Origin: Procambarus clarkii
Lineage: Eukaryota > Arthropoda > Malacostraca > Decapoda > Cambaridae
Direction of reading: 5' to 3'
Assembly: GCF_040958095.1 (NCBI RefSeq)
Contig: NC_091188.1
Location: 9,062,736-9,126,735 of the forward strand
DNA length: 64,000 nucleotides
The notes below the pieces were generated by a model. It did no database searches and was not told the origin of the DNA. It saw only the letters and a list, made by a program, of their open reading frames with translations. Position 1 is the first letter of the stretch, and every line of letters starts with the position of its first letter. Below, in pieces: positions 51,010 through 60,602 of the stretch. A program made the translations under genes and the position numbers.

Positions 51010-51425
51010 TTGTGAATTCGCATGTTTTTCTAGTTTCCTTTCACAGTTGGAGTTAGTAAGCTTTTCATTACTGATCTAATATCCTGTGGCACTTTCTTTT
51101 TGCAAGCTTAAGCGATTTAAACGACTGCATTGAACTGTATTTTCTACTAAGCCCAAATCAAGAGTCTTTTTCTAGGTCCTGCAGTGTTTCATATTTGTGT
51201 ATTATGAACAATAAGTGTCCCAGCCTATCCCAGATGTACTCCAGTCATGATGACATTCCTGCTTGTCAACTGAAACTTGATGACATTTCTGCCTGTCAAT
51301 TTAATACAGTTTAGTGCAATACAGTGGGTCTCCAGTTGCATGTGTTTCATCAGCCTCGTGTGCTTGTAAATTAGTATTAATGGATATTGATTGCATGAAA
51401 ATGTTGCATACAAGTTACGTTTAGC
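51010..51425. other. No gene recognised
   Basis: AT-rich; the word CTTGATGACATTTCTGC-CTGTCAA is roughly duplicated near 51240-51300. Confidence 0.3.
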
Positions 51426-51426
51426 G

Positions 51427-51555
51427 TATGAACCAGGGTTGGTAAAGCTTTGTACATCTTTTGAACCAGGGTTGGTAAAGCTTGGTACACCTTATGAACC
51501 AGGCTTGGTACACCTTTTAAACCAGGCTTGGTACACCTTTTAAACCAGGCTTGCT
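51427..51555. repeat. 26-31-bp tandem repeat, about 4.5 units
   Basis: GAACCAGGGTTGGTAAAGCT with TTGGTACACCTT; later units lose GGTAAAGC. Confidence 0.88.
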
Positions 51556-51579
51556 AATGCACGCACAAAAAAGTTAGTA

Positions 51580-51652
51580 GTTGACAGTTGAGAGGCGGTC
51601 CGAAGGAGCAGAGCTCAACCTCCGCAAGAACAACTAGATGAATACAAGTACA
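51580..51652 (+). mobile_element. LINE-A 3' terminal fragment
   Basis: GTTGACAGTTGAGAGGCGGT, GGAGCAGAGCTCAACCTCCG, CAACTAGATGAATACA: the LINE-A terminus also used as a SINE-1 tail. Confidence 0.7.
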
Positions 51653-51654
51653 GT

Positions 51655-52190
51655 TTCAACCAGGGATGCTAAAGCTAGGTACACCCTTCAATCAAGTTGG
51701 ACACGCCAACGCCATCTGAAATTGACCAGCATAACGCTACATGATTAATCATAACACGTCACATTGCACGTAGTTTAATTGTCTCTGAAGAAGATTATAT
51801 ACATATGTCTACTTTAAGCATCAATGCAGATTAATAAACAGGGACAACTGTTCAATGGGATAATTGTTGATGTAGCCCCGACCTGCTCAGAGTTCAGTTG
51901 ATACTGAAGTCAACGCATTGTTGGATGTTATCAGAGTGGAGAATGTTGAGAGGTGGTGAGTTGAAGGTTGTGAGGTAGCGTTATCAGCTCGCCACGCCAC
52001 CTTCCTTGGAGACAAGGTAATTGTAGCATGTTGTAAAGCATAAATTGGAACGTCTACACAAGGTTTTACGAATGACTTAAGTGTCTCATTTATTTTATTC
52101 AACCACTTTTGGTTTATCAATCAAGTTGAAGAATATATTTAGAAATGTTTTGCACAGAATTACACATGGGGCACAGCTAGTCGAGCTCTC
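51655..52190. other. No gene recognised
   Basis: AT-rich, unassigned. Confidence 0.3.
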
Positions 52191-52194
52191 GCGG

Positions 52195-52325
52195 TGTTCA
52201 AAGAACTCTATAGGTATCTCTAAAGGATACCTGATCAACCGAGCTGTGATTCATGTGTCAAGACTGCGAGCAGCGACCAGGAGGCCTGGTCAGAGACCGG
52301 GCCGCAGAGATGTTAATTCCCGGAT
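52195..52325 (+). mobile_element. LINE-B variant 3' end
   Basis: GATACCTGATCAACCGAGCT, GTGTCAAGACTGCGAGCAGC and GAGGCCTGGTCAGAGACCGG correspond to 59325-59450. Confidence 0.65.
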
Positions 52326-52610
52326 CCAACAACAAGTAGGTAGACATTAGTTACACAAGTCATAATAACAGCATAGCACGTAATTATCCTAATTACATAC
52401 TGTATAATATAGGGTGAAGGGTAGTGGTGCAAAGGGGGGAGAGGGGGGGGGGGTTAGCGTTAGTGTGGGAGTGTTATCTGCGCTAATGTTTGTCTTGTCT
52501 CAGCGTGCAGGTAGGGATGGTTGGCTGCCTCACTGACTCTCTGACCCACACCTCTTCCCTCCCTCCCTTGTCGCCTCCTTCCCTCTCCCCCCCCCATATA
52601 TATATATATA

Positions 52611-52999
52611 TGTCGTACCTAGTAGCCAGAACGCACTTCTCGGCCTACTATTCAAGGCCCGATTTGCCTAATAAGCCAAGTTTTCCTCATTAATATATTT
52701 TCTCTAATTTTTTTCTTATGAAATGATAGAGCCACCCATTTCATTATGTATGAGGTCAATTTTTTTTATTGGAGTTAAAATTAACGTAGATATATGACCG
52801 AACCTAACCAACCCTACCTAACCAACCCTACCTAACCTAACCTATCTTTATAGGTTAGGTTGGGTTAGGTAGCCGAAAAAGTTAGGTTAGGTTAGGTAGG
52901 TTAGATAGTCGAAAAACAATTAATTCATGAAAACTTAGCTTATTAGGCAAATCGGGCCTTGCATAGTAGGCTGAGAAGTGAGTTCTGGCTACTAGGTAC

Positions 53000-53003
<4 letters not shown>
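52611..53003. mobile_element. MITE-2: 393-bp element with about 85-bp inverted ends
   Basis: The left end TGTCGTACCTAGTAGCCAGA and the right end (reverse complement of the last bases, ending AGGTACGACA) match over about 85 bp with few changes, including CCCGATTTGCCTAATAAGC. Flanks are (TA)n on both sides, consistent with TA target preference. The interior has inverted CCTAACC/GGTTAGG clusters (52795-52915) around TATCTTTATA. It is non-coding and needs a transposase in trans. Confidence 0.85.
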
Positions 53004-53080
<77 letters not shown>

Positions 53081-53084
53081 TTAT

Positions 53085-53120
<36 letters not shown>
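53004..53120. repeat. (TA)n microsatellite
   Basis: Two TA runs split by TCATTATCAA, adjoining the right end of MITE-2. A shorter TA run is at 52597-52610 on the left. Confidence 0.95.
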
Positions 53121-53122
<2 letters not shown>

Positions 53123-53124
53123 TT

Positions 53125-53560
53125 ATCATTATCAAATATCATTATTATTGTGTAATTGTTTTGTTTTGTTTTGTTCGCTAGGGTATGAATCCTGGATATC
53201 TTGTCCTGGGGGTGGGTATCTGCAGGCATGAGTGCTTGTAGAGTTGTATGCACATGTGTGGGCGTTAAGAGACCCGTCAGCAGGCGCACGCTAGCTTGCT
53301 CGCTGGCTCGCTGTCTCCGCTAATTCTCTTACATTGTCTTTCTCATGCTTTCTTTCATGCTCCCTGCTGCCGTTATCGCTCTCGCTCACTTTCGATCTAA
53401 CTTATAAATATTTCTTTGTCGCTTTGTCTTTCTTGCTCTTACTGACGTGTTGTTTTTGCGAACTTACTTTCTTGTTTACGTTTGATTTGCTCGTCATTTT
53501 TTCCCCCCAGGTTCATTCTCTAGTTTTGTTAAGACTAGGGGTCATTAGGAATTATTTCAC
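53125..53560. other. No gene recognised
   Basis: 53150-53175 has TTTTGTTTTGTTTTG. 53330-53520 is pyrimidine-rich and open in one plus frame by composition. Confidence 0.3.
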
Positions 53561-53565
53561 GCGCA

Positions 53566-53640
53566 TCTACATGTCGTGTATTCACCTAGTTGTGCTTGCA
53601 GGCCTGCCTCTCAACTGTCAATCAACTGAATTTTTTTAAC
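53566..53640 (-). mobile_element. LINE-A 3' terminal fragment
   Basis: On the minus strand: CAGTTGATTGACAGTTGAGA then GCAAGCACAACTAGGTGAAT. Lies tail to head with the next, plus-strand copy across a (CA)n run. Confidence 0.7.
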
Positions 53641-53656
53641 TTACACACACACACAC

Positions 53657-53855
53657 ACAATTCCATTTAATAAATGGAATGCACTAGGAAGTGATGTGGT
53701 GGAGGCTGACTCCATACACAGTTTCAAATGTAGATATGATAGAGCCCAGTAGGCTCAGGAATCTGTACACCAGTTGATTGACAGTTGAGAGGCGGGACCA
53801 AAGAGACAAAGCTCAATCCCCGCAAGCACGATTAGGTGAATACACACACACACAC
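53657..53855 (+). pseudogene. LINE-A C-terminal end and 3' UTR
   Basis: The plus frame gives KWNALGSDVVEADSIHSFKC then RYDRA and stop. The UTR includes GTTGAGAGGCGGGACC and ends GCACGATTAGGTGAATACAC with (CA)n. The same peptide is present at 33427-34165 (-). Confidence 0.75.
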
Positions 53856-53861
53856 GTGGCG

Positions 53862-54166
53862 TGGGGGTCTGGTAGCTGAACGGACTGCGCGCAGGGCTCG
53901 TAATTCTGTGGCACGGGTTCGATTCCCGGACCAGGCAGAAACAAATGGGCAAAGTTTCTTTCACCCTGAATGCCCCTGTTACCTAGCAGTAAATAGGTAC
54001 CTGGGAGTTAGAGAGCTGCTACGGAGCTGCTTCCTGGGTTTGTGTGTGTGTGTGTGTGGAAAAAAAATAGTTAGTAGTTAGTAACAGTTGATTGACAGTT
54101 GAGAGGCGAGTCGAAAAAAGCAAAGCTCAACCCCCGCAAGCACAACTAGCTGAATACATACACACA
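53862..54166 (+). mobile_element. SINE-1 with LINE-A type tail
   Basis: Head GGGGTCTGGTAGCTGAACGG, B box CGGGTTCGATTCCCG, body CCTGTTACCTAGCAGTAAAT and GGAGCTGCTTCCTGG, then (GT)n, A7, TAGTTAGTAGTTAGTAACAG and the LINE-A terminus TTGATTGACAGTTGAGAGGC to AACTAGCTGAATAC and (CA)n. Good A and B boxes. Confidence 0.82.
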
Positions 54167-54167
54167 C

Positions 54168-54342
54168 AGGAAGCAGCCCGTAAAAGCTGTCTAACTTCTA
54201 GGTACTTATTTACTGCTATGTGAACAGGGGCCTAAGGGTGAAAAATACTGCCCATTTGTTTCCGCCTCCGCCGGGGATCGAACCCAGACCCCTAGGACTA
54301 AGAACCCCGGGCGCTGTCCACTCAGCCGTCAGGCCCCGTAGA
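54168..54342 (-). mobile_element. SINE-1 head and body
   Basis: Minus strand: GGCCTGACGGCTGAGTGGAC, B box TGGGTTCGATCCC, body CCCTTAGGCCCCTGTTCACA and ACGGGCTGCTTCCTG. Meets the previous copy tail to tail across a CA run. Confidence 0.8.
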
Positions 54343-54395
54343 TAGTATTGTGTGTGTTGGGAGCCTCATGAGCCATATTAGTGGGCGTCGTGTCT

Positions 54396-54620
54396 GTCTA
54401 CCACAGACGTAGGGAACATTTACAATGGTGACCAGCATATATGTTTTCTTCTCTCCTCCACGGAGAGAGTTAGAGATGTGTTGGACATCACACTGTGTAG
54501 CGAGTCACCGAGCACTCACACCATGTGCCTCAAGTGCCTGAACAATAACAATGGTGACCAGCATACATATATTTTCTTCTGTTCTATACTGACAAGGTTA
54601 GAAATTTGTTCCTCTACATA
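54396..54620 (-). mobile_element. Family D fragments
   Basis: 54396-54500 has CTACCACAGACGTAGG and TTCTTCTCTCCTCCACGG. 54550-54618 repeats ATGGTGACCAGCATA and TTTTCTTCTGTTC. Both are degraded. A further trace (CTGTCCTGCATGGGCACGG) is at 54830-54930. Confidence 0.55.
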
Positions 54621-54634
54621 TACTGGTAGTGTAC

Positions 54635-54735
54635 CAGGAGTGGGTTCTGGGAGTTCTACTTCCCAAGCCGGCCTGAGGCCAGGCTTAACTTGTGAGAGTT
54701 TGGTCAAACAAACTGTTGCTTGGAGCGGTAGTGCA
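54635..54735 (-). mobile_element. LINE-B end-of-ORF fragment
   Basis: On the minus strand: ACTCTCACAAGTTAAGCCTG, GCCTCAGGCCGGCTTGGGAA, GTAGAACTCCCAGAACCC, i.e. the last codons and UTR start of LINE-B. Confidence 0.65.
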
Positions 54736-54954
54736 ATGGGTTATATAGCACTTGCCCTCAAAATGTGATTCAAGTTATTTTACGAAGGCAAATTATAATG
54801 CTTGCTAGCCTAAATATTTATACAGGTATTCGTCTGTCCTGCATGGGCACGGCTAGAAAGTTGGTACAGTACCAAGCGAGTTGTTGAACACTCGACCACA
54901 TATGATTAAAGTACGTTTAAAACAAGATCAAGTTGATTGATTGAAGATCAAGTT

Positions 54955-54992
54955 ACCCAAGAGGTGGCATAGGCATGAATAGCCCGTAAGAA
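54955..54992 (+). mobile_element. SINE-6 5' fragment
   Basis: CAAGAGGTGGCATAGGCATG then AATAGCCCGTAAG, after a TTGATTGATTGAAG word. Confidence 0.5.
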
Positions 54993-54994
54993 GA

Positions 54995-55312
54995 TCAAGT
55001 CATCATTACATCACATATATTACATAATTGGTGCATGCAGTGTAGCATTGTGTCATATCGTACGATCTCAAAAGTGCCACTAAGAAGGTATGTGTTGACC
55101 GTACCTGAGGTGTAATGTTGCAGGGCGTGCGTGCCGCTCCCGTGGAAGGATGACTGATTGCTTAAGAGCCACCACCTGGAGCCCCACTCACTGTGGGGTT
55201 TGGTTATTTGTGGCCGCCTCCGGAGGTGGTGTAGACGGCTTGGGGGGATGATACACCTTCAGAGTGCTGTACACTCTTAATGACTTGTGTGGGTTTTTGT
55301 ACATTGAAATAG
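54995..55312. other. No gene recognised
   Basis: Unassigned. Confidence 0.3.
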
Positions 55313-55440
55313 AAATAAGTTTATTGAGGTAAAATACACACAAAGGGATGAGGTAGCTCAAGCTATTCTCACCCCGTTCAGTACATCGTGTTAATACATA
55401 CATATACACACATCACAAACAATAAACATATTACCAAACA
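55313..55440 (-). mobile_element. SINE-2 type tail
   Basis: Minus strand: GAATAGCTTGAGCTACCTCA then TACCTCAATAAACTTATTTC, a diverged SINE-2/partner-element 3' end. Confidence 0.55.
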
Positions 55441-55707
55441 TTCTGAGAGATAAACATATACATTTCCTCCTTTACATGTTTGTACATTGTACTCGTGTTG
55501 AATTTGCCTCCTAAATCTTCCCTTGGCCATCTCCACTCGTGTATAGCAATCTACTATCCTCACCATCTCTTCCATCATCCACCCTCTCCCGTCCCCCCCA
55601 TCTAACCAATCAATAACCTCATTCTGGACCTTGTATTGCTCATCAGTAAACAGACAACAGGTTAAATCAACAGGACATGCAACCCCGGACACTTGACAGG
55701 GCACCAT
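55441..55707 (-). other. Unrecognised open frame upstream of a SINE-2 type tail
   Basis: From ATG at 55707 the minus strand is open for 109 codons; the last 20 or so lie in the SINE-type tail. The first part (FTDEQYKVQNEVIDWLDGG, GWMMEEMVRIVDCYTRVEMA) has amphipathic, coding-like composition. I recognise no family. It may be the end of the partner LINE's ORF or chance. Confidence 0.3.
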
Positions 55708-55721
55708 AGTACAGTTTGGGT

Positions 55722-55905
55722 CCCGGTAGTACAGTTAGGGTCCCGGTAGTACAGTCGGGTTCGTCCTCGACGCACAATCCAGAATTCTGGGTTCGAATCC
55801 CGGGTGGAGCAGAAATGGTTGGGCACATTTCCTTTCACTTAATGCCTCTGTTCACCTAACCGTGAGTAGGTACTCAGGAGTTAGTCGGCTTGTTGTGGAG
55901 TTGCA
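55722..55905 (+). mobile_element. SINE-3, best copy
   Basis: Head GGTAGTACAGTCGGGTTCG, perfect B box GGGTTCGAATCCCGGG, body AGAAATGGTTGGGCACATTT and TTCACCTAACCGTGAGTAGG. The first 20 bases (GGTCCCGGTAGTACAGT) are present twice in tandem just before it. Confidence 0.78.
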
Positions 55906-55912
55906 TCCAGCA

Positions 55913-56300
55913 GCCCGTCCTCCAAACAAAGACCCAAAGTCCATTCCATCCACCCGCCAAACCCCCAGGTGTTTATGAATGCAAAACGGTTTACACACGA
56001 CTCACTACTGGTGACGTTCGAACACTTCTGGAACAAGTGCTTCACTGACGAATTTTGTTCGAATCACAACGCTATAAATGCTTCACCCACGTACTACAAA
56101 TACAAATAATCGCCAACAGAACTTAAACACCTAACCTAACCTATGTCAATATATGCACACTATGCTAATTTATTATAATATTAATTTATATTTGAGAAAA
56201 TTCCTGTTATGAATGAACAGCATGTAAAAAATTATGAATGCGTCTGTGGGGTCGACCGCGGGATGGAATGAACCCAAGTCGAGGACGGGATGCAGCCAGA
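55913..56300 (-). mobile_element. Element F, inverted copy 3
   Basis: On the minus strand it has GTTCTGTTGGCGATTATTTG, AGTACGTGGGTGAAGCATTT and GATTCGAACAAAATTCGTCA. Ends: CAGCCCGTCCTCCAAACAAA at left and GAGGACGGGATGC at right, a 12-13-bp inverted terminus. Confidence 0.78.
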
Positions 56301-56304
56301 GTGG

Positions 56305-56860
56305 GGTCCGTAATGCTGGGTGGGTGGGGGGGGGGTCAATAAAAGCGAAACTTGTATTAATACACTCTGGCCTCATGTCCCCCGACACAATGAATGATTA
56401 TTATTTATTATTCTAGTTATAATGTGCAAATCTAGAGTAAGGTCGCATTGCTGGCGTCATTCAACCCCGCTCCCCCATACCCACCTCCTGGCTCTCGGCT
56501 CTAAAGTGCTGAAATCGTCTCGTCTAGTGTTGTAACTCTTAAACTCTTAAAAAAAAATTAGGCAATATTTCCTGGGAGTGGAAGGGTAGGATGGTGGGTG
56601 CTCTCCTGGTCTGCCCTTCATCGTGTGTAGTGTGTAGTCAGGCTGGGCTCCTCCTACCTCCGATCAATTCATCTGAGGGAAAAAGTTGTTATGCAATCGT
56701 TCATAGTGACGTTGTGAAATGTAAGACTAACCTATGGGGAGGTGTGGAAGGGATGAATCATGGTACAGTACATCAACAAAGAGTGTGAGGCACGACCTTG
56801 TATTAAGTTTTGTCACCCATGTTCTCACAGCAACTGTGAATAATTCATGGCTGCTATATT
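56305..56860. other. No gene recognised
   Basis: Includes G10 near 56324 and TAT-rich sequence at 56398-56415. Confidence 0.3.
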
Positions 56861-56960
56861 TTGGACATGTATATGAGTGGGATTGGGTGGTTATAAATAG
56901 GAGCTCCCTCGTATGGGCCAATAGGCCTTCTGCAGTTACCTTTGTTCTTATGTTCTTATT
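56861..56960 (+). mobile_element. LINE-H 3' end, strongly 5'-truncated insertion
   Basis: One hundred bases match 47150-47250 almost exactly: ATGAGTGGGATTGGGTGGTT, GGGCCAATAGGCCTTCTGCA, then two TTCTTATG-type octamers. Differences are few, so the insertion is recent. Confidence 0.85.
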
Positions 56961-56979
56961 TAATGTGCCACCAAGATGT

Positions 56980-57022
56980 TCCTGGTTGATGGGATTCTGG
57001 GAGTTCTACTCCCCAAAGTTTC
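56980..57022 (-). mobile_element. LINE-B 3' UTR fragment
   Basis: Minus strand: GGGGAGTAGAACTCCCAGAA then TCCCATCAACCAGG. Confidence 0.5.
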
Positions 57023-57024
57023 TT

Positions 57025-58210
57025 TTCATCTGTTGCGTTTCCGATGATTTCTTGTTTAATCTTGGAAGGTTATGTCAGTCTAACGTGACAAGGCAACACA
57101 GGACGACCATCCCTGACACTACCACCTCAGAGGACACGACAACACTACCCACTGAATGACACCACACCCGATGTGTGTGGTCATGGGGGGGGGGGTAACT
57201 GCCGCCAAAGCACCTCTAAGTAGAACGCTTAGAAATTTAGTACACAGAGTGACAACATGAATATCCTCTTGTGAAGAAGCTAATAAATTTTGTATTTTTA
57301 CATAGCCAGTGCTTCGCGTTCAATGTTAAGGGCAGCGTTTATTGTAATGTTGAAGGTGTATTGTCATATTATTTTTTTGTTCAATTTCCATCATATTATG
57401 CCGAAGTACAATGTCATAAAAATATTTCCACCGCGGTGAAGCTAATGGGATGCTTTGTTAAATGTCTAGAATAATGACCAGTAGGGATATTAATAGAGAA
57501 TGGGAGGGGGGTGTAATGACTTCATCCCGTCCATCTATGGTTCCCAATGTCAAGAAAACGGTCAATATAGTGTCGTCTCCTAACCTTCCAGAGGACCAAG
57601 AACAGGAAACGGGACAGGACGTCACTTTCGCGACCCGCTTCCATGTTCTAGTACGAATTTTTTGTAGCCATGTATAACGCATACGAGCGAAAAGCGACGT
57701 TCTTTGTAGGAGGACAGGTTGATGATGACTTAATGAGTGAGTCGTTGATGACGAAGTATGCAGGATAGTGGGGGCTGGGGAAGGGGGGGAAATTGATGCA
57801 GGATGGTGAGGGGGTAGAGAGGAGCGAGGGTCGTTGATGTTGAAGGCTGCCTAGCCACGACCCCCCCCCCCCCCCCACACACACGGCTGCTCCTCACCAC
57901 CCCACCAAAATAGAACAAAGTGACACTGCTCTCGTCCACCCTTATCGTTCTTATTTTATACTTTGCTTTCTACACTGTTTTGCAACATACTCGAGCTATA
58001 TATCCACTGACTTATACAACATATTGTATTACCACTCAATACAACAAACAATACCCCCACCGAGCGTTCCAAAGAACTACTTGGTCAGATCCAAAATTTT
58101 AAGACATCACCCAAAGGTTGTTTCAACGTCATTTTCATCCAGGGGAGGGAGGGGGGGGTCTAACATCGTCCTCACACGATGGGACGGAGTCGAACATAAT
58201 CCAACATCGT
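57025..58210. other. No gene recognised; C16 tract at 57861-57876
   Basis: Open frames are short and without motif. Simple runs: G10 near 57186, C16 at 57861, G8 near 58150. Confidence 0.35.
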
Positions 58211-58216
58211 CCTATC

Positions 58217-58270
58217 ACAAGTCGAGGTAGCTGGCCTCAGGCCGGGCTCGGGGAGTAGAACAACTCCCGA
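58217..58270 (+). mobile_element. LINE-B end-of-ORF fragment
   Basis: CTGGCCTCAGGCCGGGCTCG then GGGAGTAGAACAACTCCC. It is cut immediately before MITE-1 copy 2. Confidence 0.6.
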
Positions 58271-58276
58271 CCCGCC

Positions 58277-58464
58277 AAACACACACCGAAACTACAACGT
58301 TGGTACAACATTCGAACAAGTTTTAACACCTCCTAACCAGTTATAACAACCAATATAGCAAGTTGTAACAAGGTTCTAATATGTCATAAACACGTTAAGC
58401 CAAGATGTAACGACTTTATTACAAGTTGTAACAAGCGGAAAATAGACAGTTTCGGTTTGTGTTT
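58277..58464. mobile_element. MITE-1 copy 2
   Basis: Same orientation and ends as 25362-25551, differing at about ten positions and a 2-bp indel. The bases just outside (CCCGC before, CCAGGG after) are also alike in both copies. Confidence 0.78.
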
Positions 58465-58469
58465 CCAGG

Positions 58470-58784
58470 GGAGACCCTCTCCAGGTAAGATCCAGGTAGG
58501 AGTAGCCTGCCACCCGGTGTACCGCTCCAGCTGTGCACACCTTGTTGGTTAAGAGCAGAATAGGACTTAATCACATGCATACAAATTGTACGGATTTAAA
58601 AAGAAGAGAAAGTACGGACGCACTTGCCGAATAACGCTAACATAGAGTAGTAACATGTCCTAATGTCATCCAGGTTAGTGTGTACAGAGGTCGTATATAA
58701 GTGCATTTAGTGTGTCAATAGCGCCCACATGTTTCATCAATTAGTTCGTTTCATTAATGTGGTGTTCAAGTGGGATGTCAGCCC
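58470..58784. other. No gene recognised
   Basis: Unassigned sequence. Confidence 0.3.
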
Positions 58785-59275
58785 GTCCTCAGACCAAGTC
58801 CATTCCATCTAGTGGTCGACCCCAAAGATGCATTCATCAATTTTAACATGCTGTTCATTCAAAATTGGGATTTTCTCAATTATAATTTAATAGTGTTATG
58901 TATTAGCATACTGTGCATACTTAGGCATCGGTTAGATGTTTAGGTTCTGTTGGCGATTATTTGTATTTGTAGTACGTGGGTGAAGCATTTACAGCGTTGT
59001 GGTCCCAACAAAAATCGTCAGCGAAGCACTTGTTCCCGGAAGCGTTTGGAAGTCATCAGTTGTGTGTCGTGTGTAAATCGATTTTCATTCATAAACAGCG
59101 GGTTTGGCGGGTGCATGCAAGTTACAGCCCCGCTCCTGTGCCAGGGAAGTTCACAACGGGCTCACCATAGCCCGTGCTACTTGGAACTTTTTGTTCTGAG
59201 TAGCTGAATCTAAAACAACAACAACAGCGGGTGAATGAAATTGACTTTGGCCTTTTGTTTATAAGGATGGGCTGG
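58785..59275 (+). mobile_element. Element F, copy 2, split by a SINE-5 insertion
   Basis: Left end CAGCCCGTCCTCAGACC, interior blocks as at 38945, right end GGATGGGCTGG. SINE-5 sits at 59118-59226 between GCGGGTGCATG (59107-59117) and GCGGGTGAATG (59227-59237), an 11-bp probable target duplication with one change. Confidence 0.82.
59118..59226 (+). mobile_element. SINE-5 nested in element F
   Basis: 109 bp: GCCCCGCTCCTGTGCCAGGG, CGGGCTCACCATAGCCCG hairpin, GCTACTTGGAAC/GTTCTGAGTAGC hairpin, (AAC)n tail. Precise ends and flanking duplication define the unit. Confidence 0.85.
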
Positions 59276-59289
59276 AGGATGTACATACA

Positions 59290-59470
59290 CAGCTCCTGCA
59301 GCGGTGCTGTGGTTAGGGAACGGATACCTCACCAACCAGGCTGTGATTCATACGTCAGGCTGCGAACAGCCGCGTCAAACAGCCTGGTTGACCAGTCCAG
59401 CAACGAGGCGGCTTGGTCGACGACCGGGCCGCGGGGACGCTAAGCCCCGGAAAAAATTCCTAGGTAAGGT
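59290..59470 (+). pseudogene. LINE-B variant C-terminus with SINE-1-like tail
   Basis: The plus frame gives RIPHQPGCDSYVRLRTAASN, SLVDQSSNEAAWSTTGPRGR and stop. The nucleotide 3' end is GGTCGACGACCGGGCCGCGG then CGCTAAGCCCCGG, the block shared with SINE-1. Confidence 0.78.
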
Positions 59471-59474
59471 AACG

Positions 59475-59665
59475 CAGTGAGGTAAGTCACGTACACGGGG
59501 ACAGCCGTGACGGCGCACATGACGTGCTTGTAACCAACCAACGGCGACAATTTTGTAAGTATGGAGACACTGGTGTTGGTCATGATGCCGTTGTGATCAT
59601 TACCATACAGACGGGATGGTATGTAACCATAACTGGCTTAGCTGTTTCTTCATAGCTGTGGCACA
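59475..59665. other. No feature recognised
   Basis: Short unassigned stretch between LINE-B and SINE-5. Confidence 0.3.
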
Positions 59666-59667
59666 TT

Positions 59668-59822
59668 CAGCACTGCTCCTGTGCCATTTAAGTTAAGTAC
59701 GGGCTAACCATAGCCCGTGCTATTTGCCCCGCTCCTGTACCAGGTAAGTTACGGGCTCACCATAGCCCGTGCTACTTGGAACTTGTTCCGAGTAGCTGAA
59801 TCTATAACAATAACAACAGCTG
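59668..59822 (+). mobile_element. SINE-5 with duplicated 5' half
   Basis: GCTCCTGTGCC and the first hairpin (GGGCTAACCATAGCCC) occur, then GCTCCTGTACC and the hairpin again, then GCTACTTGGAAC, two bases, GTTCCGAGTAGC (12-bp stem with one G:T) and an AACAATAACAACAG tail. Confidence 0.8.
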
Positions 59823-59934
59823 TTTCTTTGCATTCTTTGGTTCCCTGCTGATGCCGTCTCTTCAGATATTCAGTTCAAGTTTAGTTTAGCTTTCCTGTCT
59901 ACAGACCCGGTGCCGTCTACGGTGCCTCTCCTTC

Positions 59935-60092
59935 CTGATTGATGAAGATTAAGCCACCCAAAAGGTGGCACGGGCATGAATAGCCCGAAAGTGGTGGCCC
60001 CTTTTGAGCCATTACCAGTATCAAGAGTTGATCCTGGAGTTCTGTGGAGGTGCGACTGCACCCTGCGTGACGGGAGATGTTTCCCGTTCTCC
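59935..60092 (+). mobile_element. SINE-6 copy
   Basis: TGATTGATGAAGATTAAGCC, CACCCAAAAGGTGGC stem, GGGCATGAATAGCCC stem, CAGTATCAAGAGTTGATCCT, GGTGCGACTGCACCC and ACGGGAGATGTTTCCCGT stem. Plus orientation. Confidence 0.78.
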
Positions 60093-60453
60093 TTCCTGTA
60101 TGTTGTTATTATAAGCAGTTTGCGCGTCAAACAGTGCCAAGAGAACAAACTAAAAGATGGTCGCCTTCAGCCTCTCGCTCATTGGTATACGGTGTGTATG
60201 GTGTCAGTGAAGAGCCTCTTGTGTAACACACCCAAGTCATGCTCTTGCTTTATTCATAACAGTGAAAATGTGTTGTATAATACTTAATTTATTCAGCACC
60301 TCGAGATCTAATATTTTCTGTGGGTATTAAGACTGTTGAAATTAGAATCTTGTATAGTGGTCGTTCAAGCTGTGTTTAGACTAGACTACTCAGCAGACAG
60401 AAGAAAGTGTGCGTGATGTAACAGTGAAGAATAATACTTGCTGGAAATAATAC

Positions 60454-60521
60454 TCGTTGGAAAACAAAAGTGCGGGGTAATATTAACGATGATATTGCTC
60501 GCACACGCACGTCTGTAAATA
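60454..60521. repeat. 68-bp perfect duplication, copy 1
   Basis: Identical base for base to 61163-61230, 709 bp apart, same orientation. It begins TCGTTGGAAAACAAAAGTGC and ends CACGTCTGTAAATA. Confidence 0.95.
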
Positions 60522-60602
60522 CACTAACACAGGGCGAGAAAGACTTTTCATGATAAGTACATAGTGATAGGGACGTGTTAGTAATACTGACTGTCACACA
60601 CA

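Noticed and set aside
53334..53639. Leucine-rich membrane-protein-like ORF
   Set aside because: Openness comes from pyrimidine-rich composition. The end runs into a LINE-A fragment.
57471..57677. Short coding-like plus ORF of about 70 codons
   Set aside because: No motif, no splice context and no second copy; ordinary chance length for this window.
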